NCBI GenBank assembly: GCA_951813535.1
Contig: OX638345.1
Span: 3,650,608 to 3,714,607, forward strand
Reading direction: 5' to 3'
DNA from: an uncultured Dehalococcoidia bacterium
GTDB taxonomy: Bacteria > Chloroflexota > Dehalococcoidia > Lucifugimonadales > UBA3495
Length of the DNA stretch: 64,000 nt
The notes below the pieces were generated by a model, which saw only the letters and a list, made by a program, of their open reading frames with translations, was not told the DNA's origin and made no database searches. The translations under genes and the position numbers were made by a program. Of the stretch, positions 32,890 through 41,932 are shown in pieces (the first letter of the stretch is position 1; each line of letters opens with the position of its first letter).

Positions 32890-34128
32890 ATGCAGAATCC
32901 AGACACCGCCCACCAACCGGCAGAACCCCCCCCCGCTCTCGGGGGGCGGATCATAATTCCCGGGCTGGCCACCGGGCACGTGGTGTTTCACTGGATCGTG
33001 CAGAGCTTCGTCGTTGCGTTGCCCGAGATCCAGCAGACCTTCCAGCTCAGCACCGTCGGCGTTGGCGGCATCATGTCCGCGCGCGAGTTGGCGTCGGGAC
33101 TGGTTGCCCTGCCCGCCGGCGTGGTGGTCGACATCCTCCGGCGGTATTGGGGACCGCTCCTGGGATCTTGCCTGGCCGTTGCGGCCCTGGGCTGCCTGGC
33201 CATGGGTGTCTCGCCGGTATATCCGCTGCTTCTGGTTGGCATGGGGGTGGTGGCGATCTCCCATTCCATCTGGCACCTGCCGGCGTCGGCGTCGCTTTCG
33301 CACCATTTCCCGGAGCGACGCGGGATCGCCCTGTCCGCCCATGGAGTCGGCGGAAGCGTGGGCGACGTGGTTGGGCCGGTGGCCACCGGGGCGTTGCTGG
33401 CGTTTTTGTCGTGGCGCGAACTGCTCAGCGTGTACGCGATAGTCCCGTTCTTCCTGGCCGCGTGCGCCATCTGGTCCCTGCGCAATATCGGTCGCGGCCG
33501 GGACGAACCCGTCGTTACGTTGTCGGAACGTGTGGATGCGACCGGCAGCCTGCTGAAGACGCCGGCGCTCTGGGTACTGACTGTGGTGCGCGGTTTGCGC
33601 AGCATGGCGCTGGTGGCGCTGGTCACCATCCTGCCTCTGTATCTGGGGAACGACCTGGATATGGGCCCGGCGTCCCGCGGTTTCCACATAGGGATGCTGA
33701 TCGCAGTGGGGCTGGTGGCCAAGCCGGCGGCGGGCGCGCTGTCCGACCGGTTTGGGCGCAAGCAGGTGCTGGTGCCGGGCCTGGTCTGGTCGTGCCTAGT
33801 GACTCTCGCCCTGACGGTGTTCGACACCGGGGTCTCGCTCACCATAGTGATCGCGCTGCTGGGGCTGTTCCTCTACCCGGACCAGCCGATTTTGACCGCA
33901 ACGGTTTTTGACATGGTGGGAAGAGACGTGGCGTCCACCGGCCTGGGCGTCGTGCAATCATTCGCCTTCCTGATGTCGGTGGCGTCTCCGCTCATCGCGG
34001 GAGCGCTGTACGAAAGCATTGGATTCGATGCTGCCATCTATTACATCGGGGCGCTGTTCGCGGCGGCGGCGGTACTGTTCCTGGCGCTACCCCTCTCACG
34101 GAAGGACGCGACGCCGGTTGCGGAGTAA
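32890..34128 (+). CDS. MFS transporter
   Basis: 412 residues with about twelve hydrophobic segments in two halves separated by a hydrophilic loop near residues 200-230. The MFS motif A equivalents are MSARELASGLVALPAGVVVD (first half) and AGALSDRFGRKQVLV (second half, residues about 283-297). Substrate cannot be assigned; the closest general shape is the OFA/NarK-like or monocarboxylate group. It stands alone, with a bidirectional hairpin after it. No clear Shine-Dalgarno precedes ATG. Confidence 0.85.
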   Translation: MQNPDTAHQPAEPPPALGGRIIIPGLATGHVVFHWIVQSFVVALPEIQQTFQLSTVGVGGIMSARELASGLVALPAGVVVDILRRYWGPLLGSCLAVAALGCLAMGVSPVYPLLLVGMGVVAISHSIWHLPASASLSHHFPERRGIALSAHGVGGSVGDVVGPVATGALLAFLSWRELLSVYAIVPFFLAACAIWSLRNIGRGRDEPVVTLSERVDATGSLLKTPALWVLTVVRGLRSMALVALVTILPLYLGNDLDMGPASRGFHIGMLIAVGLVAKPAAGALSDRFGRKQVLVPGLVWSCLVTLALTVFDTGVSLTIVIALLGLFLYPDQPILTATVFDMVGRDVASTGLGVVQSFAFLMSVASPLIAGALYESIGFDAAIYYIGALFAAAAVLFLALPLSRKDATPVAE

Positions 34129-34185
34129 TGCTGCCGACTGGGCGGCCGATTGCGGCGGCAGACCAGAGGGACGGGCGCGACATAA

Positions 34186-34222
34186 AACGGGCCAACGGAC
34201 ACTCAGCGTCCGTTGGCCCGTT
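34186..34222. terminator. Bidirectional terminator between converging genes
   Basis: AACGGGCCAACGGAC pairs perfectly with GTCCGTTGGCCCGTT (15 bp, seven-base loop) between the MFS gene and the leftward gene at 34253. Confidence 0.8.
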
Positions 34223-34252
34223 CGTGGCCCGATTGCTGCGTCGCGGTTTCGG

Positions 34253-35023
34253 CTACTTCAGCGAGACCGTATTGCAGATCGGGCCTGGGCCGGGATCAGG
34301 TTCCGGCAGCTCCATCAGCGCAACTGGCATGGTGGCACCTTCTTCCCAGCCCAGGCTCTGCTCCAGCGTCCAGGCGTGTATGTTCCGGCGAGCGCCCAGT
34401 CTGCTTGATTCCGACACATGGAACTGGTCGTCGTCGACTTGTAGAACCAGGTCGTCGGTCAGGGGCTCGCCCGCTTCCAACACCAACTGATGAAAATTGG
34501 CGCCGAACTGCTGCTCGAACAGGGAGTTCACTTCGTAATCCATCCCATCGACGGTGAATGTGGTGTCGTCCAGGTCTCCCTGGTACTCGGACCCCAGCCG
34601 GAAATAACCCGTGTACACCTGGACGGGGTTTTGCGAGTCGGCGGCCCTGCCTACCGTCAGGGCGGCGGCCCAGACCTCCTCCATCTCGGAGTTGTTCGCG
34701 GCGTTGGGCATCACGGAACCCGGGCCAATGGCCTGACCCATTTCAGCGGACCACACTTCGGCCATGCCGTGGTCGCCGGAAATGGCGGGAGCCTCACAGA
34801 AATTATCCGGCTCCCACTCGCCGCCGCCATCCACCGGCATCTGCTTCGGCTCGTGGTCGCGTTGGAGTTGCGTTGCAGCGTCAACGCCGCCGACTTGCAG
34901 GTTAGTGACTACAACCAGGGCCAACGCCACCGCCAATGTCCACAGGATTATCGTCCTGAATGTTATCCATCGTAGCGGCTCGTATGCGCGCCGTCCGTCC
35001 CGCCTCATTGTCCGCGGAGTCAT
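34253..35023 (-). CDS. Membrane-anchored exported protein of unknown function
   Basis: 256 residues. ATG at 35023 follows AAGGAGG. One N-terminal transmembrane helix (residues about 20-43, TFRTIILWTLAVALALVVV) anchors an acidic outer domain. Residues about 150-225 match a beta-sandwich pattern seen in many Chloroflexota and cyanobacterial surface proteins: YFRLGSEYQGDLDDTTFTVD, YEVNSLFEQ, LVLEAGEPLTDDLVLQVDDD. A single Cys pair (NFCEAP near residue 78 and PICNTV near the end) could form a disulfide. The gene converges on the MFS gene with a shared terminator. No function can be named. Confidence 0.65.
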   Translation of the reverse strand: MTPRTMRRDGRRAYEPLRWITFRTIILWTLAVALALVVVTNLQVGGVDAATQLQRDHEPKQMPVDGGGEWEPDNFCEAPAISGDHGMAEVWSAEMGQAIGPGSVMPNAANNSEMEEVWAAALTVGRAADSQNPVQVYTGYFRLGSEYQGDLDDTTFTVDGMDYEVNSLFEQQFGANFHQLVLEAGEPLTDDLVLQVDDDQFHVSESSRLGARRNIHAWTLEQSLGWEEGATMPVALMELPEPDPGPGPICNTVSLK

Positions 35024-35079
35024 CGTATCCTCCTTGTGTTGGGTTATCTCGGGTGCCCGTCTCCCGATTGGATATCTGA

Positions 35080-35125
35080 TATATGAATATTCACTATTGG
35101 TTATATGGATAATATATATGACGTC
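35080..35125. other. AT-rich patch in the divergent promoter region
   Basis: A stretch of about 45 bases rich in TATA-type steps (ATATCTGATATATGAATATT and GGTTATATGGATAATATATA) in an otherwise GC-rich genome, between the leftward exported-protein gene and the rightward SWIM-like gene. Probably a promoter or melting region; no single hexamer pair stands out. Confidence 0.4.
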
Positions 35126-35290
35126 AGTCCGGCTGTCAATGGTTCATTCGCAACCCGAACCCCGGCAGCGTGACGCGTCCTGACGCCGCCGATGTGGACT
35201 CTCCGCTTATTGACCAGTCCCAGCCGTTGCCGGTACCATAATAGGCCGGGCGGGGTTCCATCCCCGTCCCATCACACTGCGGGGGTTGAA

Positions 35291-35545
35291 ATGAGTTCGA
35301 GCTACATCGGCAAGGTTGACAAAGCACGCAGGTACGCCGAGGAACCGGAGCGGGTGAACATCCACACCTTCGAGGCTTCGTTCATCGGCAACCACAATAC
35401 CTACCGGGTCGCCTACCGCGACGGAGACTGGAACTGCGAGTGCGCCTTCTTCGCGACCCGACGGGTGTGCAGCCACACCATGGCCTTGCAGCGTATGCTC
35501 GACGAGATGCTCGCCGGACAAACCACGGAAGCCGCCGCCGACTAG
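35291..35545 (+). CDS. Small SWIM-type zinc-finger protein
   Basis: 84 residues from the ATG at 35291 (GGGGG eight bases upstream); the longer open frame from 35192 has no ribosome site. The centre reads WNCECAFFATRRVCSHTMALQ, i.e. C-x-C-x(8)-C-x-H, the SWIM zinc-binding pattern, preceded by a beta stretch (ASFIGNHNTYRVAYRDGD) typical of SWIM domains. SWIM domains bind DNA or proteins and are usually part of larger helicase or transposase proteins; here the domain is nearly the whole protein. Role unknown. Confidence 0.7.
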   Translation: MSSSYIGKVDKARRYAEEPERVNIHTFEASFIGNHNTYRVAYRDGDWNCECAFFATRRVCSHTMALQRMLDEMLAGQTTEAAAD

Positions 35546-35636
35546 CCGGCAGCCTTCGCCAAATACCCCAACAAGCTTACCGCCGGCGCTACCCAAACGC
35601 GCCGGCGAATTTATTGCCCCGGCGCGAGGGGCGGGA

Positions 35637-36896
35637 TCACTGTTCCCAGCGACGGAACACCAGGCATGCGTTCTGCCCGCCGAACCCGAAGGCGTTGGAC
35701 AGCACCACCCTGACCTCGGCCGCACGCGACTCGTTGGGCACGTAGTCCAAGTCACAGTCGGGGTCCGGCGACTCCTGGTTCACTGTGGGGTGGATTCGCT
35801 GGTCCGTGATGGTCTTGACGCACGCCACGGCTTCCAGCGCGCCCGACGCCCCCAGAGAGTGTCCGATCATGCCTTTCGTGCTGCTGATCGGAACCTGGTA
35901 GGCTGCGTCCCCGAATAGCCTCTTGATCGCAACCGTCTCGACCGCGTCGTTCAGAGGCGTGGATGTCCCGTGAGCGTTGATGTAGTGAACGTCGCCGGTG
36001 TCCAGGCCCGCGTCGGCCAACGCCCCCGCCATGGCCCGGGCCGCGCTTTCCCCGGTCTCCTGCGGCTGCACCAGGTGTCCCGCGTCCGACGTGGCGCCGA
36101 ACCCCACCAGCTCGCAGATGATGTTGGCCCCCCGCGCCCGGGCCCGCTCCAACTCCTCCAGGATCAGGATGCCCGCCCCCTCGGCAGGGACGAAGCCGTC
36201 CCGTTCGGCGTCGAAGGGCCGGCTGGCCCGCTGCGGGTCGTCGTTGCGGGTGCTGAGCGCGCGCATTACGGCGAATCCCGCCAACCCAAGCTGGCTGATG
36301 CCGGCCTCGGTACCGCCGGTGACCATCGCGTCGGCCACGCCATGCCGTATCGCCTGCAGCGCCTCGCCGATGGCGTTGTTGGACGCCGCGCAGGCCGTGG
36401 TCGCCGTGGAGTTGTAGCCGCGGGCTCCCACGTACTGGCTCACGTTGGCCGCCGCCATGTTGGGTAGCACCATCGGGAAAAAGAACGGCGACATCCGCAT
36501 CCCGCCCCGGTCGGCCAGAATTCGGCAGTTCTCCTCCAAGGTGGGGAAGCCGCCGTTGCCGTTGCCCAGCAGCACGCCCACGCGATACGGGTCTTCCCGC
36601 TCCATGTCGAGCTTGGCGTCAGCCACCGCCTGCAAGGCGGCAGCCACCGCCATCTGCGAGAACCGGGCCATGCGGCGGGCCTCCCGTCGGTCGATGTAAT
36701 CGGTGGCGTCGAAATCGTCGGCCTGCCCGGCGATCTGGCAGGGATAGTCGGTAGGGTCGCACAGGGTCATCCGCCCGATGCCGGAAACGCCGGCCACCAG
36801 GTTGCTCCAGAACTTGTCCGCGCTCAGGCCCAGCGGGGTAATCGCCCCGAGGCCGGTCACCACCACGCGCCGCCGCCCGTTTTCGGTTTGCATCAT
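35637..36896 (-). CDS. fabF: 3-oxoacyl-ACP synthase II (FabF/KAS II)
   Basis: 419 residues from the ATG at 36896; the open frame extends 80 codons upstream over the end of folC but the family starts with RRVVVTGLGAITPLG. It elongates acyl-ACP with malonyl-ACP. The catalytic Cys is in STATTACAASNNAIG near residue 168; the His residues are in NAHGTSTPLND near 305 and IGHSLGASGALE near 342; a final Phe-gate line is NAFGFGGQNA. Downstream of folC with a 28-base gap; the pair is likely co-transcribed leftward with the epimerase gene. Confidence 0.93.
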   Translation of the reverse strand: MMQTENGRRRVVVTGLGAITPLGLSADKFWSNLVAGVSGIGRMTLCDPTDYPCQIAGQADDFDATDYIDRREARRMARFSQMAVAAALQAVADAKLDMEREDPYRVGVLLGNGNGGFPTLEENCRILADRGGMRMSPFFFPMVLPNMAAANVSQYVGARGYNSTATTACAASNNAIGEALQAIRHGVADAMVTGGTEAGISQLGLAGFAVMRALSTRNDDPQRASRPFDAERDGFVPAEGAGILILEELERARARGANIICELVGFGATSDAGHLVQPQETGESAARAMAGALADAGLDTGDVHYINAHGTSTPLNDAVETVAIKRLFGDAAYQVPISSTKGMIGHSLGASGALEAVACVKTITDQRIHPTVNQESPDPDCDLDYVPNESRAAEVRVVLSNAFGFGGQNACLVFRRWEQ

Positions 36897-36924
36897 GCCT
36901 GCAATTGTAGCAGTCGCGTTCCGG

Positions 36925-38304
36925 TCAGCGTAAATCGGGCGGGAGCAGGTCGGGATACGTCTCCGGTTCGATCCCCAGGACCGCCTCCCGCGCCTCGGCG
37001 ACCACGAAGAGGGATCCCGTGACCAGCACCAGGTCGCTGGCGTCCGCCATTGCCACGGCCTCTTCCACCGCCTCTTCGGTGTGCGCGGTGATCCCGACCC
37101 GTTCCGACGCAATGCCCTGATCCAGAAACTCCTGCGCAATTTCCGCCGGCCGCATGGAGCGCGGGTGCCGCGAGCGCGTGGTGATCACCCGATGTGCCCG
37201 CTCTGCCAGGAGTTCAACCATGGCGTCCACCCGCTTGTCCCGCGAGAATCCTGCCACCACCACCAGGTTCCGGTGTGAGACGTAAGTGTCCAGCGTCGCC
37301 AGCAGCGTCGCCATGGAGTGGTCGTTGTGTGCGCCGTCCACCACCAGCATCGGCTCCCGGCCCAGGACCTCCATGCGTCCCGGCCACTCCACCGACTCGA
37401 GTCCTTCGATGATCGCGTGGCGGTCGATGGCGTATCCGGCGTCGGCCAGGGCCTCCGCCGCCCCCACCGCCGTGGCCGCGTTGGCTCCCTGGAAATCTCC
37501 GAGCAGGGGCAGCCGCAGCCGGTGGGTGTCCCGCCGTCCGCGAATTTCCAGGAGTTGGCCGTCCGCCGACGCTGTTTCGACTTTCCACGTGATGGCGTCC
37601 CCGACGCGGACCACCGGCGCAGACTGTTCGGTGGCGGCTCGGCTGATTGCTTCCATTGCCTCGGGGAACTGCGGCCCGACCACCACCGGCGCTCCCGGCT
37701 TGATGATCCCGGCCTTGTCCGCCGCGATTTCGCCGATGGTGTCGCCGAGGATCGCCATGTGGTCCAGGCTGACGGGGGTGATGACGCTGACCTCGGGGGT
37801 CACCACGTTGGTGGCGTCCAGCCGGCCCCCCAGTCCAACCTCGACCACGCTGACGTCGACCGAATCCTCCGCGAAGCACTGAAAACCCATGGCCGTCAGG
37901 TACTCGAACAGGGTGGCCGGCCCCGCTTCGGGATCGGCCGCGTTGTCCAGGTGGTGCGGCCATACCGCGTCGGTCAACTCGGCGAACCGCTCCCGGGGCA
38001 CCGGCTCCCCGTCGCGTCGGATTCGCTCGCAGAAGGAGTGCAGGTGCGGCGACGAATAGAACCCGGTGGAATATCGGGCCGCCCGCGCGATGGACTCCAC
38101 CATGGCCGCGGTGCTTCCCTTGCCCTTGGTGCCCGCGACGTGCACCATCCCCCGCCGCCGGTGCGGATTTCCCATTCGGCCCAGCAGTCGCTCCACGTTC
38201 CGCAGGTCGTAGATCCGCTTCTGCCGCGGCTGCGCCGGGACCGAACGCTCGTGGTCGACCAGGCCCAGCAGCCGGGCGACCGCCTCTGGGTAGTTCAAAG
38301 GCAC
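36925..38304 (-). CDS. folC: Bifunctional folylpolyglutamate/dihydrofolate synthase
   Basis: 459 residues from GTG at 38304, three to four bases after AGGGA and eight bases beyond the epimerase stop; the open frame is longer but overlaps that gene. FolC adds glutamates to folates. P-loop VAGTKGKGSTAAMVES near residue 48, the folate signature YSSPHLHSFCERIR, the omega loop VEVGLGGRLDATNVV, and SVITPVSLDHMAILG with the metal His. C-terminal domain holds LVVDGAHNDHSM. It sits between the epimerase and fabF genes. Confidence 0.93.
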   Translation of the reverse strand: MPLNYPEAVARLLGLVDHERSVPAQPRQKRIYDLRNVERLLGRMGNPHRRRGMVHVAGTKGKGSTAAMVESIARAARYSTGFYSSPHLHSFCERIRRDGEPVPRERFAELTDAVWPHHLDNAADPEAGPATLFEYLTAMGFQCFAEDSVDVSVVEVGLGGRLDATNVVTPEVSVITPVSLDHMAILGDTIGEIAADKAGIIKPGAPVVVGPQFPEAMEAISRAATEQSAPVVRVGDAITWKVETASADGQLLEIRGRRDTHRLRLPLLGDFQGANAATAVGAAEALADAGYAIDRHAIIEGLESVEWPGRMEVLGREPMLVVDGAHNDHSMATLLATLDTYVSHRNLVVVAGFSRDKRVDAMVELLAERAHRVITTRSRHPRSMRPAEIAQEFLDQGIASERVGITAHTEEAVEEAVAMADASDLVLVTGSLFVVAEAREAVLGIEPETYPDLLPPDLR

Positions 38305-38312
38305 GATCCCTG

Positions 38313-39251
38313 CTAGCTGCCTGTGGACAGGCCCAGGTTGATGCGGAAGGCCTGGCCGGCCGTTATGCTGCGCACGTGGTCGATGTTCCCGTAGAGGGGT
38401 CTGGGCCGGAACCCGAAGGTGCGTTCCACAGAGCCGGGCTCGGCCACGTTCCGCAGCGTCACCAACTGCAGCATCGCTCGGTTGATGGGCGCCCGGGGCG
38501 TCAGCTTCTCCATGATGGTTATCGGCAGACGCATCTTCCACAACGGCACGCTTATTCGCCGTGCCTTTCGACCCAGCGTCCGGGCGACTACGCCCACGAT
38601 CTCGTTGTAGGAAAGCTGCTCGGGACCGCCGATCTCGATGGTGCGGTTGCCCCGGATGTTGCCGCTGACGGAGAGGGCGATGCACCGGGCCACGTCCTCG
38701 ACATGGATGGGCTGCAGGCGGTTGTTGCCGGAACCGATCACCGGCACGATGGGCATGGTCCGGACCAGCGCTGCCACCGCCGTGGTGAACTCGTCGCCCG
38801 GTCCGAATATCAACGACGGTCGCAGGATGACGTAGGGCAGCCCACTGTTCGCCACCTCCTGCTCTCCCTGCCATTTCGAGTGCAGATACTGGAGCCGCGG
38901 CGTATTGGCCGCCCCCAGCGCGCTCACGTGGATGAACCGTTTTACCGAGCCCGCTGCTTTGGCTGCCTCGATCACATTGGCCGTGCCCTGCCGGTTGATG
39001 GCGTCGAACTGCCTGGGGCCGCCGCGTATCACGGCCACCAGGTGGACCACTGCGGTTGCGTCGCGGCAGGCCTCGGCCAGGGCGTCAGGATCACCCACGT
39101 CCCCGTAGCAAACGTCCGTCGGCGGAGTGGCAAGTACGTTCTCGCTGCCCGGACGGCGCACCATGACCCGCACTTCGTGGTTGGTCGCAAGCAGCTGCTG
39201 GACGACGCGTCGCCCCAACAATCCCGTGGCCCCGGTTACCAGAACCGTCAT
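38313..39251 (-). CDS. NAD(P)-binding epimerase/dehydratase (NDUFA9-like SDR)
   Basis: 312 residues. The dinucleotide-binding motif VTGATGLLGRRVVQQLL is at residues 4-20. It continues with AVVHLVAVIRGG, a Tyr/Lys-poor active-site region (LQYLHSKWQGEQEV near 120-133 in place of YxxxK), ILRPSLIFGPGDEF and NRLQPIHVEDVARC. This pattern fits the atypical SDR group that includes complex I NDUFA9 and other NmrA-like proteins, which often bind NAD(P) without classical catalysis. Leads the leftward run into folC (eight-base gap). Confidence 0.85.
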   Translation of the reverse strand: MTVLVTGATGLLGRRVVQQLLATNHEVRVMVRRPGSENVLATPPTDVCYGDVGDPDALAEACRDATAVVHLVAVIRGGPRQFDAINRQGTANVIEAAKAAGSVKRFIHVSALGAANTPRLQYLHSKWQGEQEVANSGLPYVILRPSLIFGPGDEFTTAVAALVRTMPIVPVIGSGNNRLQPIHVEDVARCIALSVSGNIRGNRTIEIGGPEQLSYNEIVGVVARTLGRKARRISVPLWKMRLPITIMEKLTPRAPINRAMLQLVTLRNVAEPGSVERTFGFRPRPLYGNIDHVRSITAGQAFRINLGLSTGS

Positions 39252-39590
39252 AATCTTCCCCTGCCCAACCCGTTTATATCCAGACCCATTGCTTATGGCC
39301 CCAGTATAACATCAGCCTTCGCGCTCCCCACGATGGCTGGGGCATGGCTACTGCCAGCGCAAGCGCAGGGTTGAGGGTTGGTCGAGACCGGTTGTTTCGT
39401 GGCAGTTGTCGGTGAACGCGGCGCCCGCGTTGGCGCGATTGCCCAGCCCCGTTGGCAATGACGGCTCCACGGGAAGCGCAGCGTTCGACGGAGCCACGGT
39501 GATCGCTGAGGGTAGGCATTTGTGGTATCCTGTGCCCGCGCCGGCGGTGGGCCGGCGCGCATAGTGTCAGTCATCTCCGGAGGTTTCGCG

Positions 39591-40277
39591 TTGTACCAAA
39601 CCGTGAGCGATGCCACCCTGCAGGCATTGTCGAAAATCGACTCTCCCAGCATCTGTAACGCCATCGAGGGGTTCAACTTCCGTCCCAAGAACGCCGGCTT
39701 CATGCTGCCGGAGATCAAGACTGTTTTCCAGGAATTCCCACCCCTGGTCGGCTACGCCGTCACCGGCGTCATCTCTGCCAACCGCCCTGAGGGTCGCAGT
39801 GTGGCCCGCGAGGATTGGTGGGACCTGATCGTTTCGGTGCCGGAGCCCCGGTTCATCGTCCTCCATGACATCGACAACCCGCCCCTGGGAGCCTATTGGG
39901 GAGAGGTGCAGTCCAACATCCACAAGGCGTTGGGCGCCGTGGCCGTTGCGACCGATGGCACCGTCCGCGATCTGGACGAGGTCCGCGCCCTGGGGTTCCA
40001 GTTTTTCGCCAAAGAGGTCTCCGTGTCCCACGCGTACGTCCACATGGTGGACATGGGCATCCCCATCGAAGTGGGCGGCCTCACCGTGCAGACCGGTGAT
40101 CTGCTCCACGGCGACAAGCACGGCGTGACCAACATCCCCTTCGAGCTCGCCGACCGCATCCCCGATATGGTGAGCACCATCGCCGATTACGAGCAGAAAA
40201 CCATCAGCCTCTGCCAGTCGCCCGATTTTTCGCTGGACGCGCTGAAAGAGGTTGCCAAGATCACACGCCCCTACTGA
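39591..40277 (+). CDS. RraA-like family protein (4-hydroxy-4-methyl-2-oxoglutarate aldolase-like)
   Basis: 228 residues with a TTG start seven bases after CCGGAGG; the frame stays open upstream but without homology. The RraA fold is shown by SPSICNAIEGF near residues 20-30, GYAVTGVISA, the central VATDGTVRDLDEVRALGFQFFAKEVS (G.VRD and the catalytic-loop region near 125-150) and the end GGLTVQTGDLLHGDKHGV (Asp/metal line near 175-190). Family members are pyruvate-type aldolases or regulators of RNase E. With the enoyl-CoA hydratase and cyclophilin in line, catabolic use is more likely than RNase regulation. Substrate unknown. Confidence 0.82.
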   Translation: MYQTVSDATLQALSKIDSPSICNAIEGFNFRPKNAGFMLPEIKTVFQEFPPLVGYAVTGVISANRPEGRSVAREDWWDLIVSVPEPRFIVLHDIDNPPLGAYWGEVQSNIHKALGAVAVATDGTVRDLDEVRALGFQFFAKEVSVSHAYVHMVDMGIPIEVGGLTVQTGDLLHGDKHGVTNIPFELADRIPDMVSTIADYEQKTISLCQSPDFSLDALKEVAKITRPY

Positions 40278-40286
40278 CCTGGTGCC

Positions 40287-41039
40287 ATGATAACTCGAAC
40301 TAAAATCCTGTCTGTGCTGCTGCTCGCCGGCATAGCCGCGCTGAGCTTCGTGGCCTGCAACCTCATCACCCCGCCTCCCCTGGGCCAGTCCGAACCCACG
40401 ACTGCCCCGGCGGGTTCCGGATCCGCTCCAGCAACGGAGATCCCGCCGGCCACGCGCATCGCGAGCTCGGCAAGCGGCGCTTCGTCGCCGCCAACCCCCG
40501 AAGTCGTGGTGTCCGGGGGCCGTTCCATCAAGCAGTGGTCTGCTCCGCCGGCCATGGCCATCGACCCGGGGGCGTCCTACACCGCGGTCCTGAACACCAC
40601 CGCCGGCGCCATCACCATTGAGCTGTTGAGCTCCGACGCGCCGAACACCGTGAACAATTTCGTGTTCCTCGCCCGTGAGGGTTTCTACGACAACGTCATC
40701 TTCCACCGGACCATACCCGGGTTCATGATCCAGGGCGGCGACCCCACCGGCACGGGCGGCGGCGGCCCCGGTTATCGTTTTGCCGACGAGCCGGTGAACC
40801 GGCCCTATTCGCGGGGCGTGATGGCAATGGCCAACGCCGGCCCGAATACCAACGGCAGCCAGTTCTTCCTCATGCACGCCGACTATCAACTGCCGCCCAA
40901 CTACACCATCTTCGGGCAGGCCGTGGCTGGCCAGGAGACGATCGATGCCATTGCCACCGCGCCCACCCAGGCCGGAGGCGAGGGCTCTTCCCCGGTGAAC
41001 CCGGTGACGATCCAGTCGGTGGAGATCGTCGGCCCGTAG
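40287..41039 (+). CDS. Cyclophilin-type peptidyl-prolyl isomerase lipoprotein
   Basis: 250 residues. Signal peptide with lipobox ALSFVAC puts lipid on Cys near residue 24; a Pro/Ser/Ala linker runs to about 85. The cyclophilin core begins at SYTAVLNTTAGAITIELL and shows APNTVNNFVFLAREGFYDN, IFHRTIPGFMIQGGDPTGTG (catalytic Arg in FHR), NTNGSQFFLMHADY and LPPNYTIFGQAVAGQE. It would speed proline isomerisation of exported proteins at the outer face of the membrane. It starts nine bases after the RraA-like gene, likely same transcript. Confidence 0.95.
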   Translation: MITRTKILSVLLLAGIAALSFVACNLITPPPLGQSEPTTAPAGSGSAPATEIPPATRIASSASGASSPPTPEVVVSGGRSIKQWSAPPAMAIDPGASYTAVLNTTAGAITIELLSSDAPNTVNNFVFLAREGFYDNVIFHRTIPGFMIQGGDPTGTGGGGPGYRFADEPVNRPYSRGVMAMANAGPNTNGSQFFLMHADYQLPPNYTIFGQAVAGQETIDAIATAPTQAGGEGSSPVNPVTIQSVEIVGP

Positions 41040-41113
41040 CCTTCCGTTGGCGATTGCGCCAAAGATGGTCAGTGTGCACGGGACCATGATCTGACGCCGG
41101 CGAGGAGCGCGAT

Positions 41114-41932
41114 ATGGCTTTTGAAACCCTGCTTTACGACGAGCAGGACGGCATCGGCTACCTGACCCTCAACCGCCCCGACAAGCTCAACGCCCTGAGC
41201 CAGACCCTCATGGCAGAGTTTCGGGAAGCGCTGGAGGGGATCGAGGCCAACCCTGACGTTCGCGCCATCATCCTGACCGGCGCGGGCCGGGCCTTTTCCG
41301 CCGGGTTCGACATCGAAGCCGAGGTCGGCGGACCCGACGGCGAGCCCCTTTCGGTGGACGGCCGTCGCTCCCGCCTCAAGTACAACATCGAGACCTTCCT
41401 GATGGTGTGGAACCTCAGCAAGCCGGTCATTGCCGCCGTCAATGGCTACGCCCTGGGCGGCGCGTGCGAACTGGTGCAGGTCTGCGACGTCAAGATCGCG
41501 TCCGATCAGGCCATGCTGGGTGAGCCGGAAATTCGCCTGGGCTACGGCGCTCCCTTCCTGATCACCCCGTACTCGATCAACCTGGCGATGGCCAAGGAGA
41601 TGATGCTTACCGGGGACATCGTCGACGCCCACGAGGCCGCCCGCCTGGGCATGGTCAACCGCGTCGTGCCCCACGATGATCTCATCGCCGAGTGCGAGAG
41701 GGTGGCCCACAAGATCCGCAACATCCCGGCCATCGGCATCAAGACCACCAAGATTTCGGTCAACCGCGCCCTGGAGTCCGCCGGCTTTCTTTCGGCCCTG
41801 AACCACAACCTCGAGCTGATGACCCAGTTCGATACGGCGGACACCCCTGAGCACGCCGAGTTCGCCCGCATCCGCGCCGAGCAGGGGCTGCGCGCCGCCC
41901 TGGCGTGGAACCGCGCGCGGTTCGCCGATTAG
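41114..41932 (+). CDS. Enoyl-CoA hydratase/isomerase family protein
   Basis: 272 residues, crotonase fold. ATG at 41114 follows GAGGAG. N-terminal line GIGYLTLNRPDKLNALS, oxyanion-hole segments ILTGAGRAFSAGFDIEAE (near 55-72) and NGYALGGACELVQVCDVKIA (near 112-131), and the GEPEIRLGYGAPFL loop (near 138-151) where catalytic Glu is expected. The family hydrates 2-enoyl-CoA or carries out related isomer and lyase reactions; exact substrate is not decided by these motifs. Its stop overlaps the end of the next, convergent gene by four bases. Confidence 0.9.
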   Translation: MAFETLLYDEQDGIGYLTLNRPDKLNALSQTLMAEFREALEGIEANPDVRAIILTGAGRAFSAGFDIEAEVGGPDGEPLSVDGRRSRLKYNIETFLMVWNLSKPVIAAVNGYALGGACELVQVCDVKIASDQAMLGEPEIRLGYGAPFLITPYSINLAMAKEMMLTGDIVDAHEAARLGMVNRVVPHDDLIAECERVAHKIRNIPAIGIKTTKISVNRALESAGFLSALNHNLELMTQFDTADTPEHAEFARIRAEQGLRAALAWNRARFAD

